From Streptacidiphilus fuscans (GTDB lineage: Bacteria > Actinomycetota > Actinomycetes > Streptomycetales > Streptomycetaceae), in contig NZ_JADPRT010000014.1 of the NCBI RefSeq assembly GCF_015690355.1, positions 124,001 to 188,000 on the forward strand: 64,000 nucleotides of DNA, given 5' to 3'. The number at the start of each line of letters is the position of its first letter. The stretch's first letter is position 1. Positions 48,349 to 56,713 of this stretch are shown here, piece after piece. The notes under the pieces are model-generated. The model worked only from the letters and a program-made list of their open reading frames with translations, had not been told where the DNA came from and made no database searches. The translations under genes and the position numbers were made by a program.

Positions 48349-50583
48349 GTGCCAGCTCGTGTACCAACTCCCCTGCCCGCTCCCCTCTCCACTCCCCTGT
48401 CGCGACGTCTCCGTACAGCTCTCGCCTGCGCCTCGGCGCTGGCCACGGCTTCGTCCGGACTGCTGCTCGCGACCCCCGCCGTCGCCGCGGCTGCGCCCGC
48501 TCCCGCCACAACTGCCGCCACAACTGCCGCTGTAGGAACGGCTACTGCCACCACGCAGTACCCCGACTACGCGCCGACCCCGCCCATGGGCTGGAACGAC
48601 TGGTCGTACTACCAGTGCGGCATCAACGAGCAGACCATCCTCGGCAACGCCCGCGCCCTGGTCAGCACCGGTCTGGCCAAGAAGGGCTTCGACACCGTCA
48701 CCATCGACGACTGCTGGATGGCCCAGAACCGGGACGCCAAGGGAAACCTGGTCGCCAACCCCACCGAGTTCCCGCACGGCATGGCCTACATCGGTCAGCA
48801 ACTCCACAAGCTGGGCCTGAAGTTCGGCATCTACGAAGACGCCGGTACGCAGACCTGCGGCGGCTTCCCCGGCTCGATGGGCCACTGGCAGCAGGACGCG
48901 AACCTCTTCGCCTCCTGGGGTGTCGACTACGTCAAGCTCGACGGCTGCAACGTGCCGACGCCGTCCGGCGAGACCGACGAGCAGGCGTACCACGCCACCT
49001 ACGCGGCGATGAGCCAGGCGCTGCTCGACACGCACCGGCGGATCGTCTTCTCCATCTCCGCGCCCGCCTACTTCCAGGGCGAGTCGAACTGGAACCAGGT
49101 CATCGGCTGGTCCGCCCAGTTGGGCAACCTGTGGCGTGAGGGCGCGGACATCGCGCTCGGCCAGGACACCGGCCCGGACAAGTGGGCCTCGATCGACTAC
49201 AACTACAGCTACAACGTGGGCCTGGCCGGTCTCCAGCGGCCCGGCCGGTGGAACGACCCGGACTTCCTGCTCGCGGGCGACTCGGGGCTGACGCAGGACG
49301 AGATCCAGAGCCAGGTCTCGCTCTGGTCGATGATGGCCGCCCCGCTGATCTCCAGCACCGACCTGACCCACCTTTCGCCCACCGCGCTCGACGTGCTGGG
49401 CAACAAGGACGTCATCGCGGTCGACCAGGACCGCCTCGGCGTCCAGGGCCGGATCGTCGCCCACGGCACCGGCTACGACGTGCTGGCCAAGCCGCTGGCC
49501 AACGGCGACCGCGCCGTCGCGCTGTTCAACTCCTCCGACGCGGCGCAGACGATCTCGGTCGCCGCGAAGACGGCAGGTCTTCCCAGCGCCAAGGCCTACC
49601 GCCTTACGGACCTGGTCACCAAGAAGGTCACCGAGACCACCGGCGCCATCTCCGCCGACGTGCCGCCGCACGCCACCGTCCTCTACCGCGTCGCCGCCGG
49701 AGCCGGGGCCGGTCTCGCGCCCGCAACGGCGATCACCTGGCATGACGTCAGCACTGCTGCCAAGCCGGGCACTTACCGGATCACGCTGGCCGACCACGGC
49801 TCGACGGCGCTGACCGGGGTCCGGTTGACGGTCGCCGCGCCCAAGGGCTGGACGGTCAGCCCGAGCGCGGCCTCCCTGCCGCGCGTCCCGGCGGGCGGCA
49901 GCGCCTCGGCCACGGTTCACCTCAGCGGGCCGACCCCCGCACCGGGCACGACGGTCACGCCGGTCACCGCGACCGCGACCTACCGCGGCGGCGGTGTGGC
50001 GGGCCAGCAGACCGTGGTCCAGGTGGTCCCCTACCCGACCCTCGCCGCCGCCTTCGACAACGTCGGGGCCACCTCGGAGAGCGCCACCACGCCGGGCAAC
50101 TTCGACGGCAGCGGCGACAGTTACTCCTCCGAGGCGCTGACCAAGGCCGGTGCCGCGCCCGGCGCGACGGTCAACGCCAACGGCCTCAGCTTCGTCTGGC
50201 CGACCGCCGCTCCCGGCACGCCGGACAACGTCTCGGCCGACGGCCAGGAGATCACGTTGACCGGACAGGGCTCCGCGCTCGGTTTCCTGGGCGCCGAGGC
50301 CGGGTTCGTCTCCGGCCCGGTCACCGTCACCTACACCGACGGGACCACCAGCACCGGCCAGTTGGGCTTCCCCAACTGGTGCTGCGCGCCGACCAACGCG
50401 TACGGGGCGCAGACCGCGTTCACTATGGACCACCGCAACACCCCGACCGGACCGGCCAACTACGGCATCAGCTACGGCGTCTTCACCAACACCGTGCCGC
50501 TTCTGCCAGGGAAGACCGTCCGCTCGGTGACGCTGCCCGAGGAGCCCGCGATCCACATCTTCGGGATCACCGTCAAGTCCTGA
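48349..50583 (+). CDS. Secreted alpha-galactosidase, glycoside hydrolase family 27
   Basis: A 744-residue exported enzyme. A signal peptide (RRLRTALACASALATASSGLLL, cleavage near AVAAAAP) leads to a GH27 barrel: TPPMGWNDWSYYQCGINEQTI, FDTVTIDDCWM, nucleophile Asp 198 in YVKLDGC, acid/base Asp 267 in LWREGADIALGQ, then GRWNDPDFLLAGDSGLT. A beta-sandwich follows, then a NEW3 domain (residues about 465-565) and a C-terminal carbohydrate-binding-like beta domain ending at the stop. It releases terminal galactose from alpha-galactosides outside the cell, fitting the importer and kinase next door. The start is the GTG at 48349; frames starting earlier lie in the promoter. Confidence 0.92.
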   Translation: MPARVPTPLPAPLSTPLSRRLRTALACASALATASSGLLLATPAVAAAAPAPATTAATTAAVGTATATTQYPDYAPTPPMGWNDWSYYQCGINEQTILGNARALVSTGLAKKGFDTVTIDDCWMAQNRDAKGNLVANPTEFPHGMAYIGQQLHKLGLKFGIYEDAGTQTCGGFPGSMGHWQQDANLFASWGVDYVKLDGCNVPTPSGETDEQAYHATYAAMSQALLDTHRRIVFSISAPAYFQGESNWNQVIGWSAQLGNLWREGADIALGQDTGPDKWASIDYNYSYNVGLAGLQRPGRWNDPDFLLAGDSGLTQDEIQSQVSLWSMMAAPLISSTDLTHLSPTALDVLGNKDVIAVDQDRLGVQGRIVAHGTGYDVLAKPLANGDRAVALFNSSDAAQTISVAAKTAGLPSAKAYRLTDLVTKKVTETTGAISADVPPHATVLYRVAAGAGAGLAPATAITWHDVSTAAKPGTYRITLADHGSTALTGVRLTVAAPKGWTVSPSAASLPRVPAGGSASATVHLSGPTPAPGTTVTPVTATATYRGGGVAGQQTVVQVVPYPTLAAAFDNVGATSESATTPGNFDGSGDSYSSEALTKAGAAPGATVNANGLSFVWPTAAPGTPDNVSADGQEITLTGQGSALGFLGAEAGFVSGPVTVTYTDGTTSTGQLGFPNWCCAPTNAYGAQTAFTMDHRNTPTGPANYGISYGVFTNTVPLLPGKTVRSVTLPEEPAIHIFGITVKS

Positions 50584-50606
50584 TCAAGTCCTGATCAGGT
50601 CCTGAC
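50574..50606. repeat. Tandem repeat, 3 x 11 bp, over the alpha-galactosidase stop
   Basis: CAAGTCCTGAT twice, then CAGGTCCTGAC. The TGA stop of the alpha-galactosidase lies in the first copy, so each copy carries the last codons plus a stop: a duplication of the gene end. Confidence 0.85.
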
Positions 50607-50624
50607 CTGACGTACCGTCAGCGT

Positions 50625-50653
50625 GCCGGAGTTCTGCCCGTCAGAGCTCCGGC
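50625..50653. terminator. Hairpin between convergent genes
   Basis: GCCGGAG-N15-CTCCGGC, overlapping the last codons of the amidohydrolase gene. A smaller stem CTGACG-TAC-CGTCAG (50607-50621) lies just before it. Confidence 0.55.
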
Positions 50654-52287
50654 GCGCGGTGCGTCGGGCGTCCGGCGACGACCGTCAGCAGCACCGGCAG
50701 TGCGGCCAGGTCGGTGTCATGGACGGTGAGCGGGTTGTCGGCGAGGACCGTGAGGTCGGCCCGGTACCCGACGGCCAGCCGACCGCCCACGTGCTCCTCG
50801 CCCGCGACCCAGACGGGGTTGACCGTGATGCCCTGGAGCGCCTGGAGCGGGGCGAGCACCTGCTCCGGGCCGTGCGGCGGCAGCGAGAGGTCGGCGGGAC
50901 GACGGTGCCGGGCCCCGGCCATCACCGCCAGCGGCGGGTACGGCGCGATCGGCCAGTCCGAGCCGAGGACCACCCGCACCCCCGCGTCCCACAGGTCACG
51001 GCAGCGGAAGGCCCGCCCCGCGCGCTCGTCGCCGAGACGGCGGGACCAGTTGTCGGTGTGGTCGGCACGGGTGTACTCGCAGCAGTGGGTGGGCTGCATC
51101 GACGCGGTCACACCGAGCCGGGCGAACCGGGCCACGGTGTCGTCGGGAACGGTCTCGATGTGCTCGATCCGGTGCCGGACCGGGCTCGGCGACCCCACGG
51201 AGCCGGGGGCCAGGGCCGACTCCGTCTGCGCCTTCTCGATCGAGTCGAGGGCGTGGCGGACGGCCGCGTCACCGATGGCGTGCGTCGCGGTCGGCACCCC
51301 GGCCCGGTGCAGCTCGCGGACCACCCAGCTGTACTGCTCCGGGTCGGGCCAGAACGCGTGGGTGGACTCGCCGTGGCAGTCCGGCCGTTCCAGCCAGGCG
51401 GTGCCGTTGTCGACGGTCCCGTCCATGAACATCTTCACGCCGGCGACCTGCCACAGCCGCCCGCTCCGACCCTGGAGCCGGACCAGCTCGGCGACCGCCG
51501 CCTCGTCCGCGCCCGGCTGACACCACGGAGCGACCCGCAGCCGCAGCGACAGGGCGTCCTGCGCGTCCAACTCCGCGAGGATCGCCAGCGAATCGCCGTT
51601 GGCGTCCATCGCATGACCGCCGGTCAGGCCGGTCGAGGCCATCGCGCGCAGCACCTCGGCGGTGCGGGCGCGGACCTGGGCTTCGGTGGGCTTGGGCGCG
51701 AGGTCCTCGACCACGGCGCAGGCGGCGTCCTCCAGCAGCAGTCCGGTCGGCCGACCCTCGGCGTCACAGACGATCTCGGAGGCCTGCTCGAACTGGCGCG
51801 GCCCGTCGACGCCCGCCAGTTCCAGCGCCCGGAAGCTGGCCAGCAGCGAGTGGCCGTCGAAGAGGTCGAGCAGTGCGGGTATGCCGTCCAGCACCGGGGC
51901 CAGCGCGGCGGCGCCGACCGGCCGGTCGCCGAAGGTGTTCGGGTCCAGGCCCCAACCGCGCAGCCAGGCGCCCGGCTTGAGGTCGCGCGCGGCCCCGGCC
52001 AGCGCCGCGCGGACGTCGTCAAGGTCACGGCAGCCCGACAGGTCGACGCCCATGGTCCGCTCGGCCCCGGACACCGGGTGCAGGTGGCCGTCGGTGAAGC
52101 CGACGGTGACCACCGCGCCCTTGAGGTCGATCACCGTGGTGGCGGGACCGGCCAGCGCGCGGACGTCACGGTCGTCGCCGAGCGCGGTGATCAGTCCGGC
52201 CCCGGCGGCGAGGGCGGTGTGCGGCAGGAGCGTGCCCGTGCCCGGGTCCAGCAGCCGGGCGTTGAAGAGGACGAGATCGGTGGACAC
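50641..52287 (-). CDS. YtcJ-type metal-dependent amidohydrolase
   Basis: A 548-residue amidohydrolase of the YtcJ-like family: metal-site GFTDGHLHP near residue 63, LRGWGLDPNTFGDRP, the GVKMFMDGT lysine strand near 283, HAIGDAAVRHALDSIE, RIEHIETV, and the metal Asp in VLGSDWPIAP. The family hydrolyses amides and carbamates, often of N-acyl or cyclic substrates; exact substrates are mostly unknown. It lies 51 bases downstream of the TetR gene on the same strand and near the NCS1 permease, so imported heterocycle or amide degradation is plausible. The start is GTG. Confidence 0.9.
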   Translation of the reverse strand: MSTDLVLFNARLLDPGTGTLLPHTALAAGAGLITALGDDRDVRALAGPATTVIDLKGAVVTVGFTDGHLHPVSGAERTMGVDLSGCRDLDDVRAALAGAARDLKPGAWLRGWGLDPNTFGDRPVGAAALAPVLDGIPALLDLFDGHSLLASFRALELAGVDGPRQFEQASEIVCDAEGRPTGLLLEDAACAVVEDLAPKPTEAQVRARTAEVLRAMASTGLTGGHAMDANGDSLAILAELDAQDALSLRLRVAPWCQPGADEAAVAELVRLQGRSGRLWQVAGVKMFMDGTVDNGTAWLERPDCHGESTHAFWPDPEQYSWVVRELHRAGVPTATHAIGDAAVRHALDSIEKAQTESALAPGSVGSPSPVRHRIEHIETVPDDTVARFARLGVTASMQPTHCCEYTRADHTDNWSRRLGDERAGRAFRCRDLWDAGVRVVLGSDWPIAPYPPLAVMAGARHRRPADLSLPPHGPEQVLAPLQALQGITVNPVWVAGEEHVGGRLAVGYRADLTVLADNPLTVHDTDLAALPVLLTVVAGRPTHRAPEL

Positions 52288-52338
52288 GGGCGGCTCCTTC
52301 GGTACTGCGGCACTTCCGCGGTGCGCGGTGGGGGTTGT

Positions 52339-52992
52339 TCAGCCGGTCGTCCCGTCGTCGGGTCGCCCGGCGGCGAGAGTCCCGGCCGGCAGCTCCAGCG
52401 CCCGCTCCGCGGTCAGCGCAGGCATCGCGCTGATCTCGGGCGGGAGCGTGCTGCGGTCGGTGTTGACGTCGACGCCCAGGCCGTCCATGACGACCAGGAT
52501 CTGCATCGCGGCGATGTCGGGGCTTCCGGTCCGGAACGTCCCGGCGGCCACCCCGGCCTCGACCAGCCCGGTGAGCCGGTCCCGCCACTGCGCTTCCTGG
52601 TGCACCACCCGGTCCCGCAGGGTCGGGCGGTACCGGCTCAGGTGCCGGGCGTTGATCCAGAGGCGGCTCATTCCGTCGTACCGGTCCCCCGAGATGAGCG
52701 AGAGGAACCGGTCCAGCAGCGCCAACGCCTGGTCTCCGGCCGGGTCGGCCGGGATCAGGTCGTCGAGCTCGGCACTCGCCGCGACCCCGAACGCCTCCGC
52801 GACCAGATCCTCCGCCACCGGGAAGTAGTGGCTGATCAGGCCGGGTCGGACGCCGAGTTCGTCGGCGATACGACGGACCGTGATGCATTCCAGCCCCTCA
52901 CCGAGGGCGACCGCGGCTGCGGCCGCCACGATCTCGGCGCGACGGGCCTCAGGGGTTTTCCTGGTCCGTTTCGGCTGGGTGCTTGACGACAC
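52339..52992 (-). CDS. TetR-family transcriptional regulator
   Basis: A 217-residue regulator: the TetR helix-turn-helix is RRAEIVAAAAAVALGEGLECITVRRIADELGVRPGLISHYFPVAEDLVAEAF (residues about 15-66), followed by a helical ligand domain. I chose the GTG at 52992, because the -10 box TAGCGT of a leftward promoter (-35 TTGTCT at 53029-53024) ends about nine bases before it. The gene would be leaderless, and an earlier GTG lies in that -10. It shares an operator with the divergent transporter and probably represses both arms. Confidence 0.88.
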   Translation of the reverse strand: MSSSTQPKRTRKTPEARRAEIVAAAAAVALGEGLECITVRRIADELGVRPGLISHYFPVAEDLVAEAFGVAASAELDDLIPADPAGDQALALLDRFLSLISGDRYDGMSRLWINARHLSRYRPTLRDRVVHQEAQWRDRLTGLVEAGVAAGTFRTGSPDIAAMQILVVMDGLGVDVNTDRSTLPPEISAMPALTAERALELPAGTLAAGRPDDGTTG

Positions 52993-53002
52993 GACCTGCA
53001 CG

Positions 53003-53024
53003 CTATTGGATGTGCGACCAATAG
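53003..53024. promoter_or_regulatory. TetR operator between regulator and NCS1 transporter
   Basis: CTATTGG-N8-CCAATAG, perfect 7-bp arms spanning 22 bases. It lies between the leftward -35 and -10 boxes and also overlaps the likely rightward promoter, the classic arrangement for a divergent TetR switch. Confidence 0.75.
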
Positions 53025-53062
53025 ACAAGCTGCCCCCAGGGCTTGTTGGTTCGGAGGACTCC

Positions 53063-54616
53063 ATGGCATCTACGATTCCAGACCCCGAGACGGCTCCCCC
53101 GTCGGACCCGGTCGCGGCGCACACTGCCGACATGCTTCGCACGGCCGACCAGCCCGACGCGGCTGCTGACCAGGTCAGCGGCGGCGAGGCGCGTCGCGCC
53201 CAGAGCCCCGCCGATAACCGCGCCGAGAGCCCTGCCCAGAGCCACGGCGGCGTCGAGGCGCACGGCATCGACGTGATCCCCGACGCCGAGCGGCACGGCC
53301 GTGCCCGCGAGCTGCTCGGCGTCTGGGCCGCGCCGAACGTCAGCTACCTGAGCCTGGTCGTCGGCGGCGCGCTGATGCTGATGGGCCTGAGCCTGTGGCA
53401 GGCCATGGCCGTGATCGTGGTCGGCAACCTCTTCTGGGCGCTGGTCGGGCTGGTCGCGGTCAGCGGTCCGGCCTCGGGCACGCCCAGCGAGGTGATCATG
53501 CGGGCGATGTTCGGCGTCCGCGGCAACCGCGGCAACATCGCGATCACCGGCTGGTTCGCCTCGGTCTGCTACCTCGCACTCAACTGGGCCGCCGCCTCAC
53601 TGGCCGCCTTCTCGATCCTGGGCGAGGTCGGACTCCACCCGGACACCGTCGTCAAGATCGTGGTCATCGTCGTCATCGCCGCGGCCACCCTGGCCATCAG
53701 CGTCTACGGCCACGCCACCATCATCCGGCTCTACCTGCCCTTCACCATCGCGCTGACCGCGGTCTTCGCGGTGCTGTCCGGCTACGTCTTCGGGCACGCC
53801 GACTGGCACTACCACCCGCAGCAGCCGCTGCACGGCACCGCGCTGATCGCGGCCCTGGCCGGCGGGCTCGCCCTGGTCGCGTCCGCGCCGCTGTCGTACA
53901 GCAACAGCGCCGACTTCGCCCGCTACCTGCCGCGCACCACCAGCCCGGCCTCGGTGGCCGGCTGGACCGCGCTGGGCTCGTACGTCCCCAGCGTCCTGTT
54001 CACCGGGCTGGGCGCGGTGGCCGGGACCGCGCTGGACATGACCAACCCGCAGACCGCGCTGGAGCAGATCATCCCGGGCTGGTTCCGCCCCGTCTTCCTG
54101 CTGGCGATCATCCTCTCCGCCATCGCCAACAACGCGATGACCGCCTACAGCTCCGGCCTCTCACTCCAGGCCATCGGCGTGAAGATCCGCCGCTCCCGCA
54201 GCGTCGCGCTGGACGGCACCCTCGGCGTCGCACTGACCCTCTACGCGCTGCTGGTGTCGAACTTCCTCGACACGGTCAACAACGTGCTGCAGCTGATGGT
54301 CGCCCTGATGGGCCCGACCATCGCGATCTACGCGGCCGACGTCCTCTGGCGGCGCAACCGCTACGACGGCCACGAGCTGAGCGACGAGAGCAAGGGCTCG
54401 CCGTTCTGGTACCGGGGCGGGGTCAACTGGGCGGGGGCAACCGCGCTGGTCGTCGCCGCCGTCACGTCCGGGCTCTGCGTCGACGCGCCGCCGCTGTGGA
54501 CCGGCCCGCTCGCGAACGCGCTGGGCGGCACCGACCTCTCCCTGCCGGTCGGCATCGTCCTCGGCGCCGGGATCTACCTGCTGCTGATGCGCGGCAAGCG
54601 GCCCGCGCAGCGCTGA
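53063..54616 (+). CDS. NCS1-family nucleobase/cytosine permease
   Basis: A 517-residue transporter of the purine-cytosine permease (NCS1) family, with twelve helices from VSYLSLVVGGALMLMGLSLW and a soluble acidic N-terminus of ~85 residues. Family marks are GTPSEVIMRAMFGVRGN near residue 142, SNSADFARYLPRTTS and NNAMTAYSSGLSLQAIGV. It would import a nucleobase, hydantoin, allantoin or related ring compound. GGAGG stands six bases before the ATG. Divergence from a TetR gene followed by an amidohydrolase suggests a small uptake-and-hydrolysis module. Confidence 0.92.
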   Translation: MASTIPDPETAPPSDPVAAHTADMLRTADQPDAAADQVSGGEARRAQSPADNRAESPAQSHGGVEAHGIDVIPDAERHGRARELLGVWAAPNVSYLSLVVGGALMLMGLSLWQAMAVIVVGNLFWALVGLVAVSGPASGTPSEVIMRAMFGVRGNRGNIAITGWFASVCYLALNWAAASLAAFSILGEVGLHPDTVVKIVVIVVIAAATLAISVYGHATIIRLYLPFTIALTAVFAVLSGYVFGHADWHYHPQQPLHGTALIAALAGGLALVASAPLSYSNSADFARYLPRTTSPASVAGWTALGSYVPSVLFTGLGAVAGTALDMTNPQTALEQIIPGWFRPVFLLAIILSAIANNAMTAYSSGLSLQAIGVKIRRSRSVALDGTLGVALTLYALLVSNFLDTVNNVLQLMVALMGPTIAIYAADVLWRRNRYDGHELSDESKGSPFWYRGGVNWAGATALVVAAVTSGLCVDAPPLWTGPLANALGGTDLSLPVGIVLGAGIYLLLMRGKRPAQR

Positions 54617-54678
54617 CGCCGCGTCAACCCGTGGCGTCCTCGTGGACCATCGGTGTCACCAGAACCCATCTCGTCATA

Positions 54679-54708
54679 TTGACGATATCCCTGCGCCGGG
54701 CCTACGGT
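54679..54708 (+). promoter_or_regulatory. Promoter of the SPFH gene
   Basis: -35 TTGACG (54679-54684), 18 bases, -10 TACGGT (54703-54708). The surrounding ATATTGACGATAT is an AT-rich partial dyad covering the -35. Confidence 0.65.
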
Positions 54709-54747
54709 TCCCCGTGAGAACAGCCACTCACCCAGGGGGACACCGCC

Positions 54748-55782
54748 ATGGCCGACATCACCAGACGACCGCTCTTCAGTCACTTCCGCGGCAGCCCGAC
54801 CGACCACGTCGTGCACCTGCGACGCGGTCAGGTCGTGCACCAGGGCACCGGCCAGGCGTTCTGGTTCCGGCCGATCAGCGCCGTACTGGCCGAGGTCCCG
54901 GTCGACGACCGGGAGTTGCCGCTGCTCTTCCACGCCCGGACCGCCGACTTCCAGGACGTCACCGTCCAGGCCAGCGTGACGTACCGCTTCACCGATCCCG
55001 AACTCGCCACCCGCAGGCTGGACTTCGCCATCGACCCGGTCACCGGCCGGTGGCGCTCCGCGCCGCTGGAGCAGGTGGCGACGCTGCTGACCGAACTGGC
55101 GCAGCAGCAAGCGATCGGTCTGGTCGCCACGCTCGACCTCACCACCGCGCTCGCCACCGGAACCGCGGCCGTCCAGGCGCGGATCAACGAGGGCCTGACC
55201 GCCGACGCCCGGCTCACCGACACCGGCGTCGGCGTGGTCGGCGTCCGCGTCGTCGCCGTCAAGCCCGAGGCCGAGGTGGAGCGGGCGCTGCGCACCCCCG
55301 CCCGGGAGCAGATCGCCCAGGAGGCGGACCGGGCCGGTTTCGAGCGCCGCGCCCTCGCCGTCGAGCGGGAGCGGGCGATCAGCGAGAACGAGCTCCAGAG
55401 CCGGATCGAACTGGCCCGCCGCGAGGAGCAGTTGGTCGGCCAGCAGGGCGCCAACGAGCGTCGCCGCGCCGAGCAGAAGGCGGAAGCCGCCCGGATCACC
55501 ACCGACGCCGAGGCCGCCCGCACCCGCACCCTCGCCGCCGCCCAGGCGGAGCAGATCGGCCTGGTCGGCGCGGCGGAGGCGCAGGCCGAGGCGGCCAAGC
55601 TGGCCAACTACGCCGACCTCGACCCGCGCCTGCTCCTCGCCCTCGCGGTACGGGAGTTGGCGGGCGGACTGCCGGAGATCGGCACGCTCAACCTCACCCC
55701 GGACGTCCTCACCGGCGCGCTGGCACGCCTCGCCGCCGGACCGACCGCGCCGACCGCGCCCGCCGCCTCGAACGGGGGCTGA
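54748..55782 (+). CDS. SPFH/Band 7 domain protein
   Basis: A 344-residue SPFH protein: HVVHLRRGQVVHQGTGQAFWF, then FQDVTVQASVTYRFTDPELA in the SPFH domain (about residues 20-190), and a long Ala/Glu/Arg coiled coil (about 190-290, with ERERAISENELQSRIELARREEQ and RRRAEQKAEAARITTDAEAART). Flotillin-like proteins form rings on membranes, but this one lacks the usual N-terminal membrane segment. It is followed five bases later by an NAD-kinase-like gene, with which it must be co-expressed. The function is unknown. Confidence 0.9.
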   Translation: MADITRRPLFSHFRGSPTDHVVHLRRGQVVHQGTGQAFWFRPISAVLAEVPVDDRELPLLFHARTADFQDVTVQASVTYRFTDPELATRRLDFAIDPVTGRWRSAPLEQVATLLTELAQQQAIGLVATLDLTTALATGTAAVQARINEGLTADARLTDTGVGVVGVRVVAVKPEAEVERALRTPAREQIAQEADRAGFERRALAVERERAISENELQSRIELARREEQLVGQQGANERRRAEQKAEAARITTDAEAARTRTLAAAQAEQIGLVGAAEAQAEAAKLANYADLDPRLLLALAVRELAGGLPEIGTLNLTPDVLTGALARLAAGPTAPTAPAASNGG

Positions 55783-55787
55783 CGGCC

Positions 55788-56699
55788 ATGGCTCCCTCAC
55801 CCCGCACGACCCTCGCACCGCGCGTCGTGCTGGTCCACCGCCGCACCGAGCGCGAGGAGATCGTCGCCGAGCAGGGCACCTGGGGCCAGGCCGAGTTCGT
55901 ACAACGGATGCGCGGCGTCTCGCTGGACGCGGTGCAACAACGCCACGAACGCCTCGGCGAGGCGCTGCGCACCGCGTCCGCCGCCATCCCCAAGCAGTGG
56001 CGACGCGGCGCCGTGCTCCGCGACGATTTGGACCGGTTCCTGTTCGAACCGGAGGACGTGGTCGTGGTGGTCGGCCCGGACGGGCTGGTGGCCAACACCG
56101 CCAAGTACCTGACCGGCCAGCCGGTGATCGGCGTCAACCCCGATCCGGCCAGCGGCTGGGGCGTCCTGGTCCGGCACGCCCCGCAGGACCTGGCCGGGCT
56201 GCTGGACGCGGTCGCGAACGGCTCGGCCCGCGCCGAGCAGCGGACCATGGTCCGCGCGGCGACCGCCGAGGGCGACAGCATCACCGCGCTCAACGAGGTC
56301 TACCTCGGCCACCGCGGCCACCAGTCCGCCCGCTACCGACTCTCGCTGCCGGACGGCAGCCAGGAACACCAGTCGTCCTCCGGCCTGCTGATCGGCACCG
56401 GGACCGGCGCGACGGGCTGGTGCCTCTCCGCCTCCCGCCAGCGCGGCGGCGGCTTCGAGCTGCCGCAGCCGACGGACTCCGCGCTGAGCTGGTTCGTCCG
56501 CGAGGCCTGGCCCTCGCCCACGACGGGCGCGGATCTGACGGCGGGTCTGCTGAGCGGCGGTCAGGAGCTCACGATCCTGGTCGAGAGCGAGGAGCTGGTC
56601 GTCTTCGGCGACGGCATCGAGGCGGACCGCCTCTCCGTCGGCTGGGGCCAGTCCGTGACGGTCCGGACCTCGGACCGCCGCCTGAGGCTTGTGCTCTAG
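55788..56699 (+). CDS. NAD-kinase-like (NADK/diacylglycerol-kinase fold) protein
   Basis: A 303-residue protein with the NAD-kinase fold: DVVVVVGPDGLVANTAKYL at residues 90-108 corresponds to the family's GGDG loop but reads G-P-D-G (96-99). QPVIGVNPDPASGWGVLV matches the IGVN strand, ITALNEVYLGH the N-E motif, and SSGLLIGTGTGATGWCLSA the substrate loop. Changes in the GGDG loop may alter ATP use, so catalysis is uncertain. Coupled to an SPFH gene, it may act in an unknown membrane-linked NAD process. The ATG at 55788 lies five bases after the SPFH stop. Confidence 0.82.
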   Translation: MAPSPRTTLAPRVVLVHRRTEREEIVAEQGTWGQAEFVQRMRGVSLDAVQQRHERLGEALRTASAAIPKQWRRGAVLRDDLDRFLFEPEDVVVVVGPDGLVANTAKYLTGQPVIGVNPDPASGWGVLVRHAPQDLAGLLDAVANGSARAEQRTMVRAATAEGDSITALNEVYLGHRGHQSARYRLSLPDGSQEHQSSSGLLIGTGTGATGWCLSASRQRGGGFELPQPTDSALSWFVREAWPSPTTGADLTAGLLSGGQELTILVESEELVVFGDGIEADRLSVGWGQSVTVRTSDRRLRLVL

Positions 56700-56713
56700 T
56701 GCTCCTCACCCCT

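Noticed and set aside
55788..56699. Annotation as the housekeeping NAD kinase
   Set aside because: The GGDG loop is changed to GPDG and the gene is linked to an SPFH protein. The housekeeping ppnK of streptomycetes lies in a different context beside recN.
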